Shown here piece by piece: positions 8,457-16,449 of a stretch of DNA of 64,000 nucleotides. Position 1 is the stretch's first letter; every line of letters starts with the position of its first letter. The DNA is from Pseudogemmobacter hezensis (GTDB taxonomy: Bacteria > Pseudomonadota > Alphaproteobacteria > Rhodobacterales > Rhodobacteraceae), in contig NZ_JABJXT010000010.1 of the NCBI RefSeq assembly GCF_013155295.1, forward strand, positions 1 through 64,000. Direction: 5' to 3'. The notes below the pieces were generated by a model, which did not search any database, was not told the DNA's origin, and saw only the letters and a program-made list of their open reading frames with translations. The position numbers were made by a program, and so were the translations under genes.

Positions 8457-9520
8457 GCCCGCTCCAGCAGCTGCGCCATATCCCGCAGACCGCGCAGCAC
8501 CAGATCCCGATCTGCAGTCGCGCCACCGATGCGGATCGACCAGCCCTTCGCTTCTTCATGCGCCTCGATCACCAACCCCGAAGGCAGAATATGCCGCGCC
8601 GTCGGCTCGCGTTTTGGACGCCCGCCCCGGCTGGGATCGGCGGGCTTTTCAACCAGCGCGGCCAGCGCCTTATCCAGATGGACCGCCTCTTCAGCTGCGC
8701 TTGCCGGGCTGTGAAGGGCCAGGCTTTCGCGCAGCCGCCCCTCGGCCCCGTCGCGCAGGGCAGCCGCCAGTCGCAGACCATCTTTTTCCCGCAACTGTTC
8801 GGGGAAGGCGAGCATATCGCCCAGCTCTTCAAAGACCAGCGCGAAAGAGCGGATCTTCGAACGCTTAGCCTTTGAGGCCACCGGGAACAGCGCATCCACC
8901 GCCGCCTCGACATTGGCAAAAGCGCCCTGTTGCACGGCCAGAACCGCAATCCGCCCGCGCTCATATTGGCTAAGCCCGGCGCGGACCTCATTCTCTTCGA
9001 CCATCGCGGCAATCGGCCCGCCCATGGTTTCCGGGTCGCGCAACACGGCGCGGATCCGGTCGTGGCGCGGATCGCCGCTCAGCGCTTTCAGCGCCCGAAC
9101 CGCCATCAGCCGCCGATAGCCCGACAAAAGACCATAGCCGCCACCGGGCAACGTGAAGACCTCAATCGGCAGCCGCAGCCCATTCTTTGCAATCGAGAGC
9201 TTCAGCTCTTCCATCTCTTCGGCGCCAATCGCGCTGCGATCACGCACCAGCGCATCGGCGTCGATGCCGTCAATCGGCAGCTCCAGCATGACCAGCCCCT
9301 GGCCCTGCGCCTCGCGCCAGGCATTGGCATCAGCGTGATCGCGGGCTGCGGCCAGCCGTTCATGCGTGGGGCGCGGATCGGCAGCGGCAGCGGCCTCGGC
9401 CGCAACGGCGGCAATCGGGGCCATGGTCGGCCGGGCCAGCGACGTTTCGCGGCGAAACTCTTCCTCGACGCGGTTGATATCGGCCAGCGATGGCGGCACC
9501 AGGGTTCTGCGTTTTGCCAT
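8453..9520 (-). CDS. parB: ParB-type plasmid partition protein
   Basis: A 355-residue centromere-binding protein. Order: variable N terminus with a basic MAKRRTLVPPS start; ParB/Srx CTPase domain with LLSGYRRLMAVRALK (the GERRYRA-type block) and the EENEVRAGLSQYERG block at about residues 180-195; helix-turn-helix region following; C-terminal dimerisation part including GGRPKREPTARHILPSG. The ATG at 9520 lies 4 nt past the parA stop and is preferred to the in-frame upstream codon inside parA. It probably binds the GTTTCGCGGCGAAAC palindromes, one of which is within this gene (9444-9458). Confidence 0.9.
   Translation of the reverse strand: MAKRRTLVPPSLADINRVEEEFRRETSLARPTMAPIAAVAAEAAAAADPRPTHERLAAARDHADANAWREAQGQGLVMLELPIDGIDADALVRDRSAIGAEEMEELKLSIAKNGLRLPIEVFTLPGGGYGLLSGYRRLMAVRALKALSGDPRHDRIRAVLRDPETMGGPIAAMVEENEVRAGLSQYERGRIAVLAVQQGAFANVEAAVDALFPVASKAKRSKIRSFALVFEELGDMLAFPEQLREKDGLRLAAALRDGAEGRLRESLALHSPASAAEEAVHLDKALAALVEKPADPSRGGRPKREPTARHILPSGLVIEAHEEAKGWSIRIGGATADRDLVLRGLRDMAQLLERA
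9444..9458. other. parS-like palindrome inside parB
   Basis: GTTTCGCGGCGAAAC, a perfect odd-length palindrome that resembles parS sites of ParB proteins (which share GTTTC...GAAAC arms). One of three copies seen in the replication block, all within coding sequence. The role is inferred from sequence and location only. Confidence 0.6.
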
Positions 9521-9524
9521 ATCC

Positions 9525-10925
9525 TCAGCCCTCCTCGCCGGCTTTTGCCATCTGCTGATCACGCCACCAGGTGCCAAGGATCAGCTCTTTCACCTCGGCC
9601 CAGGTGCGGTCAAAGGTTTCGCGCCCGCGCACCCAGGTGTCACGATTGTAGTCGCGGTAATCGGTCTCATAGATGCCCGAGACCTGCTCGCCCGCCTGCC
9701 CCACCATCGCCGTCACATCCTGACGGTAAGTGGTCATGAAATCGCCAAACCAGGCCTGAACCACATTGGCCAGATCGGTCTGCTGGGCAGCATCAAAACG
9801 GGTGATCAGCGCCCTGACCGCGTCCCATTCAAAGCGCATCTCAGGCAGCCCCGATCCACGACGGGCGCGATTCTCCCCCTCTTCGATAGAGGCGAAGGTC
9901 GAATAGATCATATCGAAAAAGCGCCCGGTCGAGTCGAATTCGAGGAAAGACGCCCCCAGTGGCACCAGCAGGATATCAGCGGCCGACAGCGCATTGATGG
10001 TCAGATAGCCAAGCGCGGGCGGGGTATCGAGCAGGATGATGTCATAGTCATCGAGCAACCCGCCCTCTGAAAGCGCGTTGGAAAGCGCATCCCAAAGCTG
10101 CCAGGACCGCAGCTGCATCCGCCAGACGGGAACCTGAAACTCGGCCCAGTAAAGATTCAGCTGCGCCCCGATCAGATCGATATTCGGCCAATGGGTCTTT
10201 TGCACAAGGTTTCGCGGCGAAACCTTCAGCGCCTCGGTCAGGGTTTCATCAAAGGTGAAAGGGGCCTCGCCATTGGCGGTGCGGATCTCATTCTCTTCCT
10301 GCAGCCGCAACGCATAGTCGCGGGCCAGCAGCGGGAAAACGGTGCTCCATTCATCTTCAACCTTGCCGCCCATGATCGAGGTCATCGAGCCCTGGCTGTC
10401 CAGATCGATCACCAGCACCTTATAACCATCCAGCGCTGCCGACATCGCCAGATGCGCCGCGGTCGAGGTCTTGCCAACACCGCCCTTGAAGTTCGCAATC
10501 GCCACGACTTTTGCGGGCAGACCCTCGGGCCGCCAGGCGCGGTATTCGCGGCCCCGCGCGCCCTCAGCCGCGAAATGCGTGCGCAGCGCAAGCACCTCTT
10601 CGAGTGTGAACCATTTGGAACCGCCTTCACCCTCGCCCTGGGGCAGATCAGGGTTCAGCCGCAAAACCCGGCGCAGATGGGCGGAATTGACCGGGATCAG
10701 ATATTTGCAGACCTCCCAGGTCGAGAAGCGGCGCAGACGCTTTTTCCCATCCGGCGCATAGCCACGGCGGGCAAGATCATCGCGGCCCCGCGTCGCAAAA
10801 GCGGCAGCCTTGGCAAAGCGGGCGGTATCAATCGGCTCTGCCAGTTTCTGCGCCGCCTGGGCAGGATCAATGTTGAAATAGGGAGGAAGTTCGACCTTGC
10901 CCTGAGTCGCTGGTTTCTGTGCCAT
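9525..10925 (-). CDS. parA: ParA/RepA-type partition ATPase
   Basis: A 466-residue ParA with an N-terminal helix-turn-helix region (RRFSTWEVCKYLIPVNSAHLRR, FTLEEVLALRTHF; about residues 75-130) and a C-terminal deviant-Walker ATPase: VAIANFKGGVGKTSTAAHLA, then VLVIDLDSQGSMTSIMGG and DYDIILLDTPPALGYLTINAL. The N-terminal DNA-binding extension is typical of large plasmid ParA/RepA proteins that also autorepress their operon. The frame extends to a TTG at 10967, but the ATG at 10925 is preferred. First gene of parAB-DUF1403-scpB, divergent from rep across the iteron region. A parS-like palindrome at 10206-10226 lies inside the gene. Confidence 0.93.
   Translation of the reverse strand: MAQKPATQGKVELPPYFNIDPAQAAQKLAEPIDTARFAKAAAFATRGRDDLARRGYAPDGKKRLRRFSTWEVCKYLIPVNSAHLRRVLRLNPDLPQGEGEGGSKWFTLEEVLALRTHFAAEGARGREYRAWRPEGLPAKVVAIANFKGGVGKTSTAAHLAMSAALDGYKVLVIDLDSQGSMTSIMGGKVEDEWSTVFPLLARDYALRLQEENEIRTANGEAPFTFDETLTEALKVSPRNLVQKTHWPNIDLIGAQLNLYWAEFQVPVWRMQLRSWQLWDALSNALSEGGLLDDYDIILLDTPPALGYLTINALSAADILLVPLGASFLEFDSTGRFFDMIYSTFASIEEGENRARRGSGLPEMRFEWDAVRALITRFDAAQQTDLANVVQAWFGDFMTTYRQDVTAMVGQAGEQVSGIYETDYRDYNRDTWVRGRETFDRTWAEVKELILGTWWRDQQMAKAGEEG
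10206..10226. other. parS-like palindrome inside parA
   Basis: A 21-base perfect palindrome with a single central base: core GTTTCGCGGCGAAAC extended on both sides by AAG/CTT. It is the longest copy together with that in rep. It sits in parA codons and is a candidate ParB loading site. Confidence 0.65.
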
Positions 10926-11575
10926 TGCTTGCCTGTATGTCCGCAGTTTATGCTGATATCGCCGCAACTATGGCACATCGTCTGGCGAATGGGAATCTCT
11001 GCATTCGACCAGGAGGCTGTTCTTCTGAGAAAATATTCAGATCAGACGCAATCAGCCAGTTGTTTAATGGATTTTTTTCTCTTTAGAAGCTTTAGAACGT
11101 CACTAATCCAGCAAAAACAGCAGGTTCAGGGCCGTTTGGTGCCCATATTCAGGGTCAGAGGCACCTGAATGCAGGCGCAAAGGTATCCGGATACAGGAAG
11201 AGAGGTTCCGATTCGCAGGGATCCCCCCGGAAAACGGGGGTGGGCATGCGAAAAAGGCCATAACAGAGCCTGTTTTGCCAGGGGGGCCGATTCTATACAT
11301 AAACTATCCACAGGGGGGATACCGCAGACGGATACCTTTCGCCAGCGACCAGCTGCTTCAGGTATCCGTTTACGGTGAGCTGGATTTCCGGAGGTGACAG
11401 GCTGCTGACGGGTCTCCGCGATCTTCTTGCCTTTGGATACCTTTTGCCGGATGATCACAGGCAATCAAAGGGCAGCTGGCAGATTCGTAAGATCCTGCAC
11501 AGCCCCTGAATGACCTGCTGGCATGTGCGCATATGAGGTGCTCATGCACAGGCAGGCGTGGCACGAGGGCAGGCG
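10926..11575. other. Putative plasmid replication origin (oriV) and divergent promoters
   Basis: A 650-base gap between the divergent parA and rep starts. It contains an AT-rich stretch (about 11030-11110) suited to strand opening, five copies of GGTATCC/GGATACC between 11182 and 11441, and a DnaA-box-like CTATCCACA at 11304-11312 (one mismatch to TTATCCACA). Rep_3-type initiators bind iterons directly upstream of their own gene, so this layout is what the family predicts. No open frame here looks coding. Confidence 0.7.
11182..11441. repeat. Iteron-like repeats GGTATCC/GGATACC
   Basis: Copies: GGTATCC at 11182-11188, part of the palindrome GTATCCGGATAC (11183-11194); GGATACC at 11317-11323 and 11330-11336 (13 bases apart); GGTATCC at 11361-11367; GGATACC at 11435-11441. 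Several share a CTTT flank (GGATACCTTT). They appear in both orientations, unlike simple tandem iterons. They probably bind the Rep protein for initiation and autorepression. Confidence 0.65.
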
Positions 11576-12865
11576 ATGCAGGTTTCAGAACGAATGGCAG
11601 GCGAGCGGACGACACCGGACAGGCAAAACCAGGACCGGCAAAACGACGATATTCCGCGCGATCGGCTTAGCGGCCCATTGCGGCGCGGCGCGGTGAAAAA
11701 GCATGTCGCGGCGATCCATGTCTCGGGCAAGCTGACGCTTTTGCAGCGCAAGCTGTCCAATGTGCTTTTGCTGAACGCCTATGACACGCTGACCTCGCAG
11801 ACCCGGCATCAGATCGACGCGCGCACGCTGTGCCTGATGATCGGCTATAATTCGAATGATATGGAGACGCTGAAGGCCTCGCTGCGCGGCCTGGCCGAGA
11901 CGGTCGCCGAATGGGACATGCTGGATGCGGATGGCCAGCAGGAATGGGGCGTCTCAGCGCTGCTGTCTTACGCCAAGCTGAAGGGCGGTATTTGCGAATA
12001 TGCCTATTCGCCGGCGCTGGCCGAAAAGCTGCATGATCCCAAGGTTTTTGCGCTGATCAATCTGAACATCCAGCGCCGTTTTACCTCTGGCCATGCTCTG
12101 GCGCTTTACGAGAACTGCTATCGTTTTGTGCGCACCGGCTCGACCGGCTGGTGGTCGCTGGATCTGTTCCGCCGGCTGATGGGGGTGGCGGACAGCCCCT
12201 ATTATGATGAGTTCAAGCATCTGAACGCCAAGATTATCAAGCCTGCGGTGGCCGAGGTGAACAAGACCTCGAACATCTCGGTGGTGCCGGAGCTGCGCAA
12301 ACTGGGGCGGCAGGTCAGCGAAATCCGCTTTCTGATCAGTGAAAACCCGCAGCTGGCGATCCTTGATCTCGATGATGGCGAGGGATTGCGCAACTCTGAC
12401 AGTTACGCCCGGCTCAGGGCGCTTGGGGTGTCGGATCGGCTGGCGCGGCAGTGGATTCAGGAACATGGCGAGGACCATTTGCGCCAGAAACTGGACTATG
12501 TCGCAGGCCAGGAAGGGGTCAGGAACGCGGTGGGCTATCTTTCGAAAGTGCTGAAAGATGACGGGGCAGGCGGCAAGGGTCTGATGGTTTCGCCGCGAAA
12601 CCATGAGGCATCCGCCGCTGCATTTTCGCCCGCCATGCTGTCCCCTCGGGCAAGGCGGATCGCGCGGATCCAGGAGTTGGCCCAGGCCCGCACCCCCACG
12701 CAGCGCGACGCGGATCGGCGGCTGTTCCAGGCGCGGCTGGACGGTGCGGCCCGGGATGACTTTGAACGCCATGGCTGGATGTCAGCGATCAACGCGGCGG
12801 CGATTGTGGCGTTTTGGGAAGAGGTTTCGCCCGGCGCCTTTGAAGGATTGGGAGAGCCGGAATGA
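11576..12865 (+). CDS. rep: Rep_3-family plasmid replication initiator
   Basis: A 429-residue initiator of the Rep_3 (RepB-like) superfamily, with two winged-helix domains. Supporting motifs: KLTLLQRKLSNVLLLNAYD near the N terminus; HALALYENCYRFVRTGSTGWWSLDLFRRLMGV followed by YDEFKHLNAKIIKPAVAEVNKTSNI, the conserved core. It would melt the origin by binding the iterons just upstream. ATG at 11576 with GAGGG eight bases before it is preferred; GTG at 11558 is possible. The stop overlaps the start of the GlxA-type regulator (ATGA), an unusual coupling. A parS-like palindrome lies in its 3' third (12584-12604). Confidence 0.88.
   Translation: MQVSERMAGERTTPDRQNQDRQNDDIPRDRLSGPLRRGAVKKHVAAIHVSGKLTLLQRKLSNVLLLNAYDTLTSQTRHQIDARTLCLMIGYNSNDMETLKASLRGLAETVAEWDMLDADGQQEWGVSALLSYAKLKGGICEYAYSPALAEKLHDPKVFALINLNIQRRFTSGHALALYENCYRFVRTGSTGWWSLDLFRRLMGVADSPYYDEFKHLNAKIIKPAVAEVNKTSNISVVPELRKLGRQVSEIRFLISENPQLAILDLDDGEGLRNSDSYARLRALGVSDRLARQWIQEHGEDHLRQKLDYVAGQEGVRNAVGYLSKVLKDDGAGGKGLMVSPRNHEASAAAFSPAMLSPRARRIARIQELAQARTPTQRDADRRLFQARLDGAARDDFERHGWMSAINAAAIVAFWEEVSPGAFEGLGEPE
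12584..12604. other. parS-like palindrome inside rep
   Basis: A 21-base perfect palindrome with core GTTTCGCCGCGAAAC (the reverse complement of the copies in parA and parB) and ATG/CAT extensions. It lies in rep codons, about 2.4 kb from the parA copy. Confidence 0.6.
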
Positions 12866-13911
12866 ATTCTGCCGGGGCAGGGGGACGCTCTTTCATCTCG
12901 CGGGGCGTGGCGCATATCGATGTCGCGCATAGGGGCGATCCGGTTTCGGTCGGCTTTGTGCTGGTGCCGCAGTTTACCATGCTGGCCTTCACCTCGGCGG
13001 TCGAGCCGCTGCGGGTTGCCAATCAGCTGGCCGGAAAGACGCTGTTCGAATGGGCGGTCTGGTCCTCTGAGGGCGAGCCTGTCATGGCCTCGAACGGGAT
13101 GAAGGTGGTGGTTGATGGGCCGCTTCCGGCAGAGGCCCCCTCGGGCTATGTGCTGATTTGTGCGGGCACAGAGCCTGAAATGACCTCGACCCGGCGGCTT
13201 TCGGATTGGGTCAGGGTGCAATGGCGGCGCGGTCGCACGGTGGGCAGCCTTTGCACCGGGGCCTATACCCTGGCCAAGGCGGGCATCCTGAAGGATCGCC
13301 AGTTCACCCTGCATTGGGAGAATATCCCTGGCTTTATCGAAACCTATCCCGATCTTGAACCGCTGCGGCGGGTCTTTTGCATCGACAACCGGGTGATCAC
13401 CTGTGCGGGGGGCATCGCCTCGGCCGAGCTGGTGGTGAAGCTGATCTCAGAGCATTACGGCCCGGCGCTGGCGCAGGCGGTGATGGATATGTGTCTGCTG
13501 ACCCATATGCGGCGCGAAAGCGATGACCAGATGACCTCGCTTGCCTCGCGCCTTGGGACGAGGAATGAGCATGTGGTGAAGGCGGTGGCCTGGCTGGAGG
13601 GGCGGCTGGCCGAGGACTTTTTGCTGGAGGATTGCGCCGATCACGTGGGTGTCACGCCGCGCCAGATTCAGAGACTGTTCCGGCGGTATCTGGGGGTAAC
13701 CCCGGTGCAATATCTGAACGGGCTGCGGCTGCAGCATGGGCGGCTTTTGCTGTCGGAAACCAATATGACGGTGATGGAGGTGGCGGTGGCCTGCGGCTAT
13801 GTTTCCTCATCCCATTTCGCCCGCAGCTTCCGCCAGAAATATGGCGTATCGCCGAACAAGTATTCGCATTTCCCTGGCGGTGATCGCGCGGCTGTGGCGG
13901 ATCGGGGGTAG
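12862..13911 (+). CDS. GlxA-family transcriptional regulator (DJ-1/PfpI + AraC HTH)
   Basis: A 349-residue regulator. N-terminal DJ-1/PfpI-like domain (about 30-200) with VGFVLVPQFTMLAFTSAVEPLR and the nucleophile-elbow stretch TVGSLCTGAYTLAKAG. C-terminal AraC double helix-turn-helix (about 235-335) with VGVTPRQIQRLFRRYLGVTP and VAVACGYVSSSHFARSFRQKYG. GlxA-type proteins such as GbdR and CdhR govern glycine betaine and carnitine catabolism, so the betaine-type ABC operon 500 bases downstream is the likely target. Its start overlaps the rep stop by 4 nt, which suggests it is co-transcribed with the replication initiator. Confidence 0.9.
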   Translation: MNSAGAGGRSFISRGVAHIDVAHRGDPVSVGFVLVPQFTMLAFTSAVEPLRVANQLAGKTLFEWAVWSSEGEPVMASNGMKVVVDGPLPAEAPSGYVLICAGTEPEMTSTRRLSDWVRVQWRRGRTVGSLCTGAYTLAKAGILKDRQFTLHWENIPGFIETYPDLEPLRRVFCIDNRVITCAGGIASAELVVKLISEHYGPALAQAVMDMCLLTHMRRESDDQMTSLASRLGTRNEHVVKAVAWLEGRLAEDFLLEDCADHVGVTPRQIQRLFRRYLGVTPVQYLNGLRLQHGRLLLSETNMTVMEVAVACGYVSSSHFARSFRQKYGVSPNKYSHFPGGDRAAVADRG

Positions 13912-14409
13912 GGGGCAGGTTTCATGGCGGGAAAGGATTTCGCAACGGTTTCGGGAAGAAGGTCGCAATCCTGTCGCTCATGTCGTAATATGACCATCGA
14001 CCTGACAGGTTTGAGTTGATTTTCTAAGAAGAGGGACTCACCTGCCGTTGTTGTAGCCGCATCTGCGGCTGTTGGTAGATATGACCGGAATGACAAGACA
14101 GAGGGACATGGTCAGACTGCATTTGTCATCAGAGACTGCCCCGGCTGCGCAGGCATTTAAGCCTGATCTGCCGCTGCTCCAGCCCATTGGTCCGGGCTGC
14201 GCTGCCCTGAAAATTCATGGGGTTGCCCGACAGGCTGCATCTGACATGCCTGCTGCATGCATCGCTTTCGCGCCCCTTTCCGCCGCCCGTTCTGCAGGGC
14301 CAGACCCTGCTTTTATGAGGAGCGCGATTTTCTGAACGCCACTTTTCGCAGGACGAAGCGGTATCGCCTGCGATCTCTTTCAAACAAACCGCCAAATAGG
14401 GAGATAGCC
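13912..14409. other. Intergenic region upstream of betaine transporter operon
   Basis: About 500 bases with no convincing gene. It should hold the promoter of the proXWV-type operon. The only clear structure is the 16-base inverted repeat at 14055-14070. Ribosome site GGGAGAT precedes the ATG at 14410. Confidence 0.4.
14055..14070. promoter_or_regulatory. Inverted repeat, possible operator
   Basis: AGCCGCA-TC-TGCGGCT, 7-bp arms with a 2-base centre, about 340 bases before the substrate-binding protein start. It may be an operator for the adjacent GlxA-type regulator or only a small hairpin. Confidence 0.25.
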
Positions 14410-15408
14410 ATGAAAAGATCTGTCGCAACTGTTGCGCTTTCGCTGGGCCTTGGGCTTGGGGCAACGGCAGCTTTCGCTGACTGCGGAGATGTGACCATCG
14501 CCAGCATGAACTGGCAAAGCGCCGAGGTCCTGGCCGCGCTGGACGCGATCATTCTGACCGAGGGCTATGGCTGCAACGCCAGCGTGATCACCGGCGACAC
14601 CGTGCCGACCCTGACCTCGATGGCAGAGCGCGGCCAGCCCGATATCGCGCCTGAGGGCTGGGTTGATCTGGTTCCCGAGGTGATCGCGCGCGGCACCGAA
14701 GAGGGCCGCCTGGTCAAGGGCGCGCTGGCGCTGTCGGATGGGGCTGTTCAGGGCTGGTGGATCCCGAAATATCTGGCCGATGCCAATCCGGATCTGAAAA
14801 CCATTGATGATGTTCTGGCCCGCCCGGACCTTTTCCCGGACGCCGAAGATCCCTCAAAAGGGGCGGTTTTCAACGGCCCGCAGGGCTGGGGCGGCACGGT
14901 GGTGACCACCAATCTTTTCAAAGCCTATGGCGGTGAAGAGAAGGGCTTCAAGCTGATTGATACCGGCTCGGCGGCGGGTCTGGATGGCTCGATTGCGCGG
15001 GCCTATGAAAACCAGCAGGGCTGGGTTGGCTATTACTGGGCCCCGACCGCGCTTTTGGGCAAGTATGAAATGGTCAAGCTGGAGCATGGCGTGCCCTATG
15101 ACGCCGAGGCCTGGACCGCGTGCAACGCCAATGCAGACTGCACCGACCCGCAAAAGAATGACTGGCCGGGTGATACCGTTCAGACCATTATGACCTCGAA
15201 ATTCGCGGAAAGCGCGCCTGCGGATGTGAAAGCCTATCTCGACACCCGGTCGTGGTCGAATGCGACAGTGAACGGGCTGATGGCCTGGATGACCGACAAT
15301 CAGGCCAATGGCGATGATGGGGCGCGTCACTTCCTTAAAGAGAATGAGGAAATCTGGACCAAATGGGTCACGCCCGAGGCCGCTGAAAAGATCAAAGCCA
15401 GCCTCTGA
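14410..15408 (+). CDS. proX: Glycine betaine-type ABC transporter substrate-binding protein
   Basis: A 332-residue periplasmic OpuAC-type binding protein with a signal peptide cut near AAFA-DCGD (about residue 22). It starts the fold with VTIASMNWQSAEVLAALDAI and has the family's GWW and GQGWGGTVV-like aromatic stretches plus NQQGWVGYYWAP, supplying Trp and Tyr residues of the kind that form quaternary-ammonium cages. Four Cys could form disulfides. The reading frame is open upstream, but ATG 14410 is set by the GGGAGAT site and signal peptide. First gene of a binding protein-permease-ATPase operon. The ligand (betaine, choline, carnitine or proline betaine) cannot be decided from sequence. 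Confidence 0.88.
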   Translation: MKRSVATVALSLGLGLGATAAFADCGDVTIASMNWQSAEVLAALDAIILTEGYGCNASVITGDTVPTLTSMAERGQPDIAPEGWVDLVPEVIARGTEEGRLVKGALALSDGAVQGWWIPKYLADANPDLKTIDDVLARPDLFPDAEDPSKGAVFNGPQGWGGTVVTTNLFKAYGGEEKGFKLIDTGSAAGLDGSIARAYENQQGWVGYYWAPTALLGKYEMVKLEHGVPYDAEAWTACNANADCTDPQKNDWPGDTVQTIMTSKFAESAPADVKAYLDTRSWSNATVNGLMAWMTDNQANGDDGARHFLKENEEIWTKWVTPEAAEKIKASL

Positions 15409-15561
15409 TCAAAGCGCCGTTTTGGCCTGAGAACCTGCATTCCGGCGGCTTTGCGGCTGCCGGAATGTGAGACCAATTCCGCCAAATGACCAAAGAGGCC
15501 CGGCAAGGGCCGGCATGTGCATTTCCCATGTTTGACTGGGGCACCGATGGAGGGGCACCGA

Positions 15562-16449
15562 ATGGACTGGCTTACCAAATTTCCCACCATGGAGACCGCC
15601 ACCCTGCGCGATCTGCGCAAGGCGATTGACGACAGTTTCCGCAGCTTCACCCGCGCCTGGGGCGATACGTTTGAGTGGTTTTTCGAACCCCTGCGCATCT
15701 TCCTGATCCAGGCCGAGCGGCTGATGCTGAACACGCCCTGGCCCATCGTGCTGGCGGTGATCGGGCTGATCGCCTGGTTTGCCAGCCGCAGCTGGAAGAT
15801 CACCGGCTTTGCGGTGGTGGCGCTGATGGTGATCGGCTGGTTCGGCATGTGGGATGATACGATGCGGACGATCTCGATGATCTTCGTCTGCACGGTGGTG
15901 GCGATTGCGGTGGGGATCCCGATCGGCATCGTGATGGCCAGATCAAACCGGGTGCAGGCGGTGGTGAACCCGATCCTTGACGTGATGCAGACCATGCCGA
16001 GCTTTGTCTATCTGATCCCGGTGGTTATGCTTTTGGGCATTGGCCGGGTGCCAGGCGTGATCGCGGTGGTGATCTATGCCATTCCGCCGATGATCCGGCT
16101 GACGAACCTTGGGATCCGTATGGTCGACAAGGATGTGCTTGAGGCGGCGGATGCCTTTGGCTCGTCCTCCTGGCAAAAGCTGAAGAATGTGCAGATGCCG
16201 CTGGCCTTGCCGACGATCATGGCCGGGATCAACCAGACGATCATGATGGCGCTGGCGATGGTGGTGATTGCGGCGATGATCGGTGTGCAGGGGCTGGGGC
16301 AGCCCGTTTTGCAGGCGATCAACAACCAGTATTTCTCGATTGGTCTGTTCAACGGCTTTGCGATTGTCTGCATCGCCATCATCTTCGACCGTGTCAGCCA
16401 GGCTTATGGCCGCCGTCTGCAAAAGCATCTGGAGATCGTCCATGGCTGA
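15562..16449 (+). CDS. proW: Glycine betaine-type ABC transporter permease
   Basis: A 295-residue inner-membrane permease of the ProW/OpuAB family. An N-terminal amphipathic stretch of about 50 residues precedes roughly seven membrane segments. The binding-protein-dependent transport motif is visible as EAADAFGSSSWQKLKNVQMPLALPTIMAGI (the EAA loop contacting the ATPase), after NPILDVMQTMPSFVYLIP, which is highly characteristic of betaine permeases. ATG 15562 follows GGAGGGG. It overlaps the ATPase gene by 8 nt. The 153-base gap after the binding-protein gene may allow unequal expression of the two. Confidence 0.93.
   Translation: MDWLTKFPTMETATLRDLRKAIDDSFRSFTRAWGDTFEWFFEPLRIFLIQAERLMLNTPWPIVLAVIGLIAWFASRSWKITGFAVVALMVIGWFGMWDDTMRTISMIFVCTVVAIAVGIPIGIVMARSNRVQAVVNPILDVMQTMPSFVYLIPVVMLLGIGRVPGVIAVVIYAIPPMIRLTNLGIRMVDKDVLEAADAFGSSSWQKLKNVQMPLALPTIMAGINQTIMMALAMVVIAAMIGVQGLGQPVLQAINNQYFSIGLFNGFAIVCIAIIFDRVSQAYGRRLQKHLEIVHG

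Noticed and set aside
11304-11312. A functional DnaA box
   Set aside because: One mismatch and a single copy; kept only as a hint within the origin region, not as its own feature.
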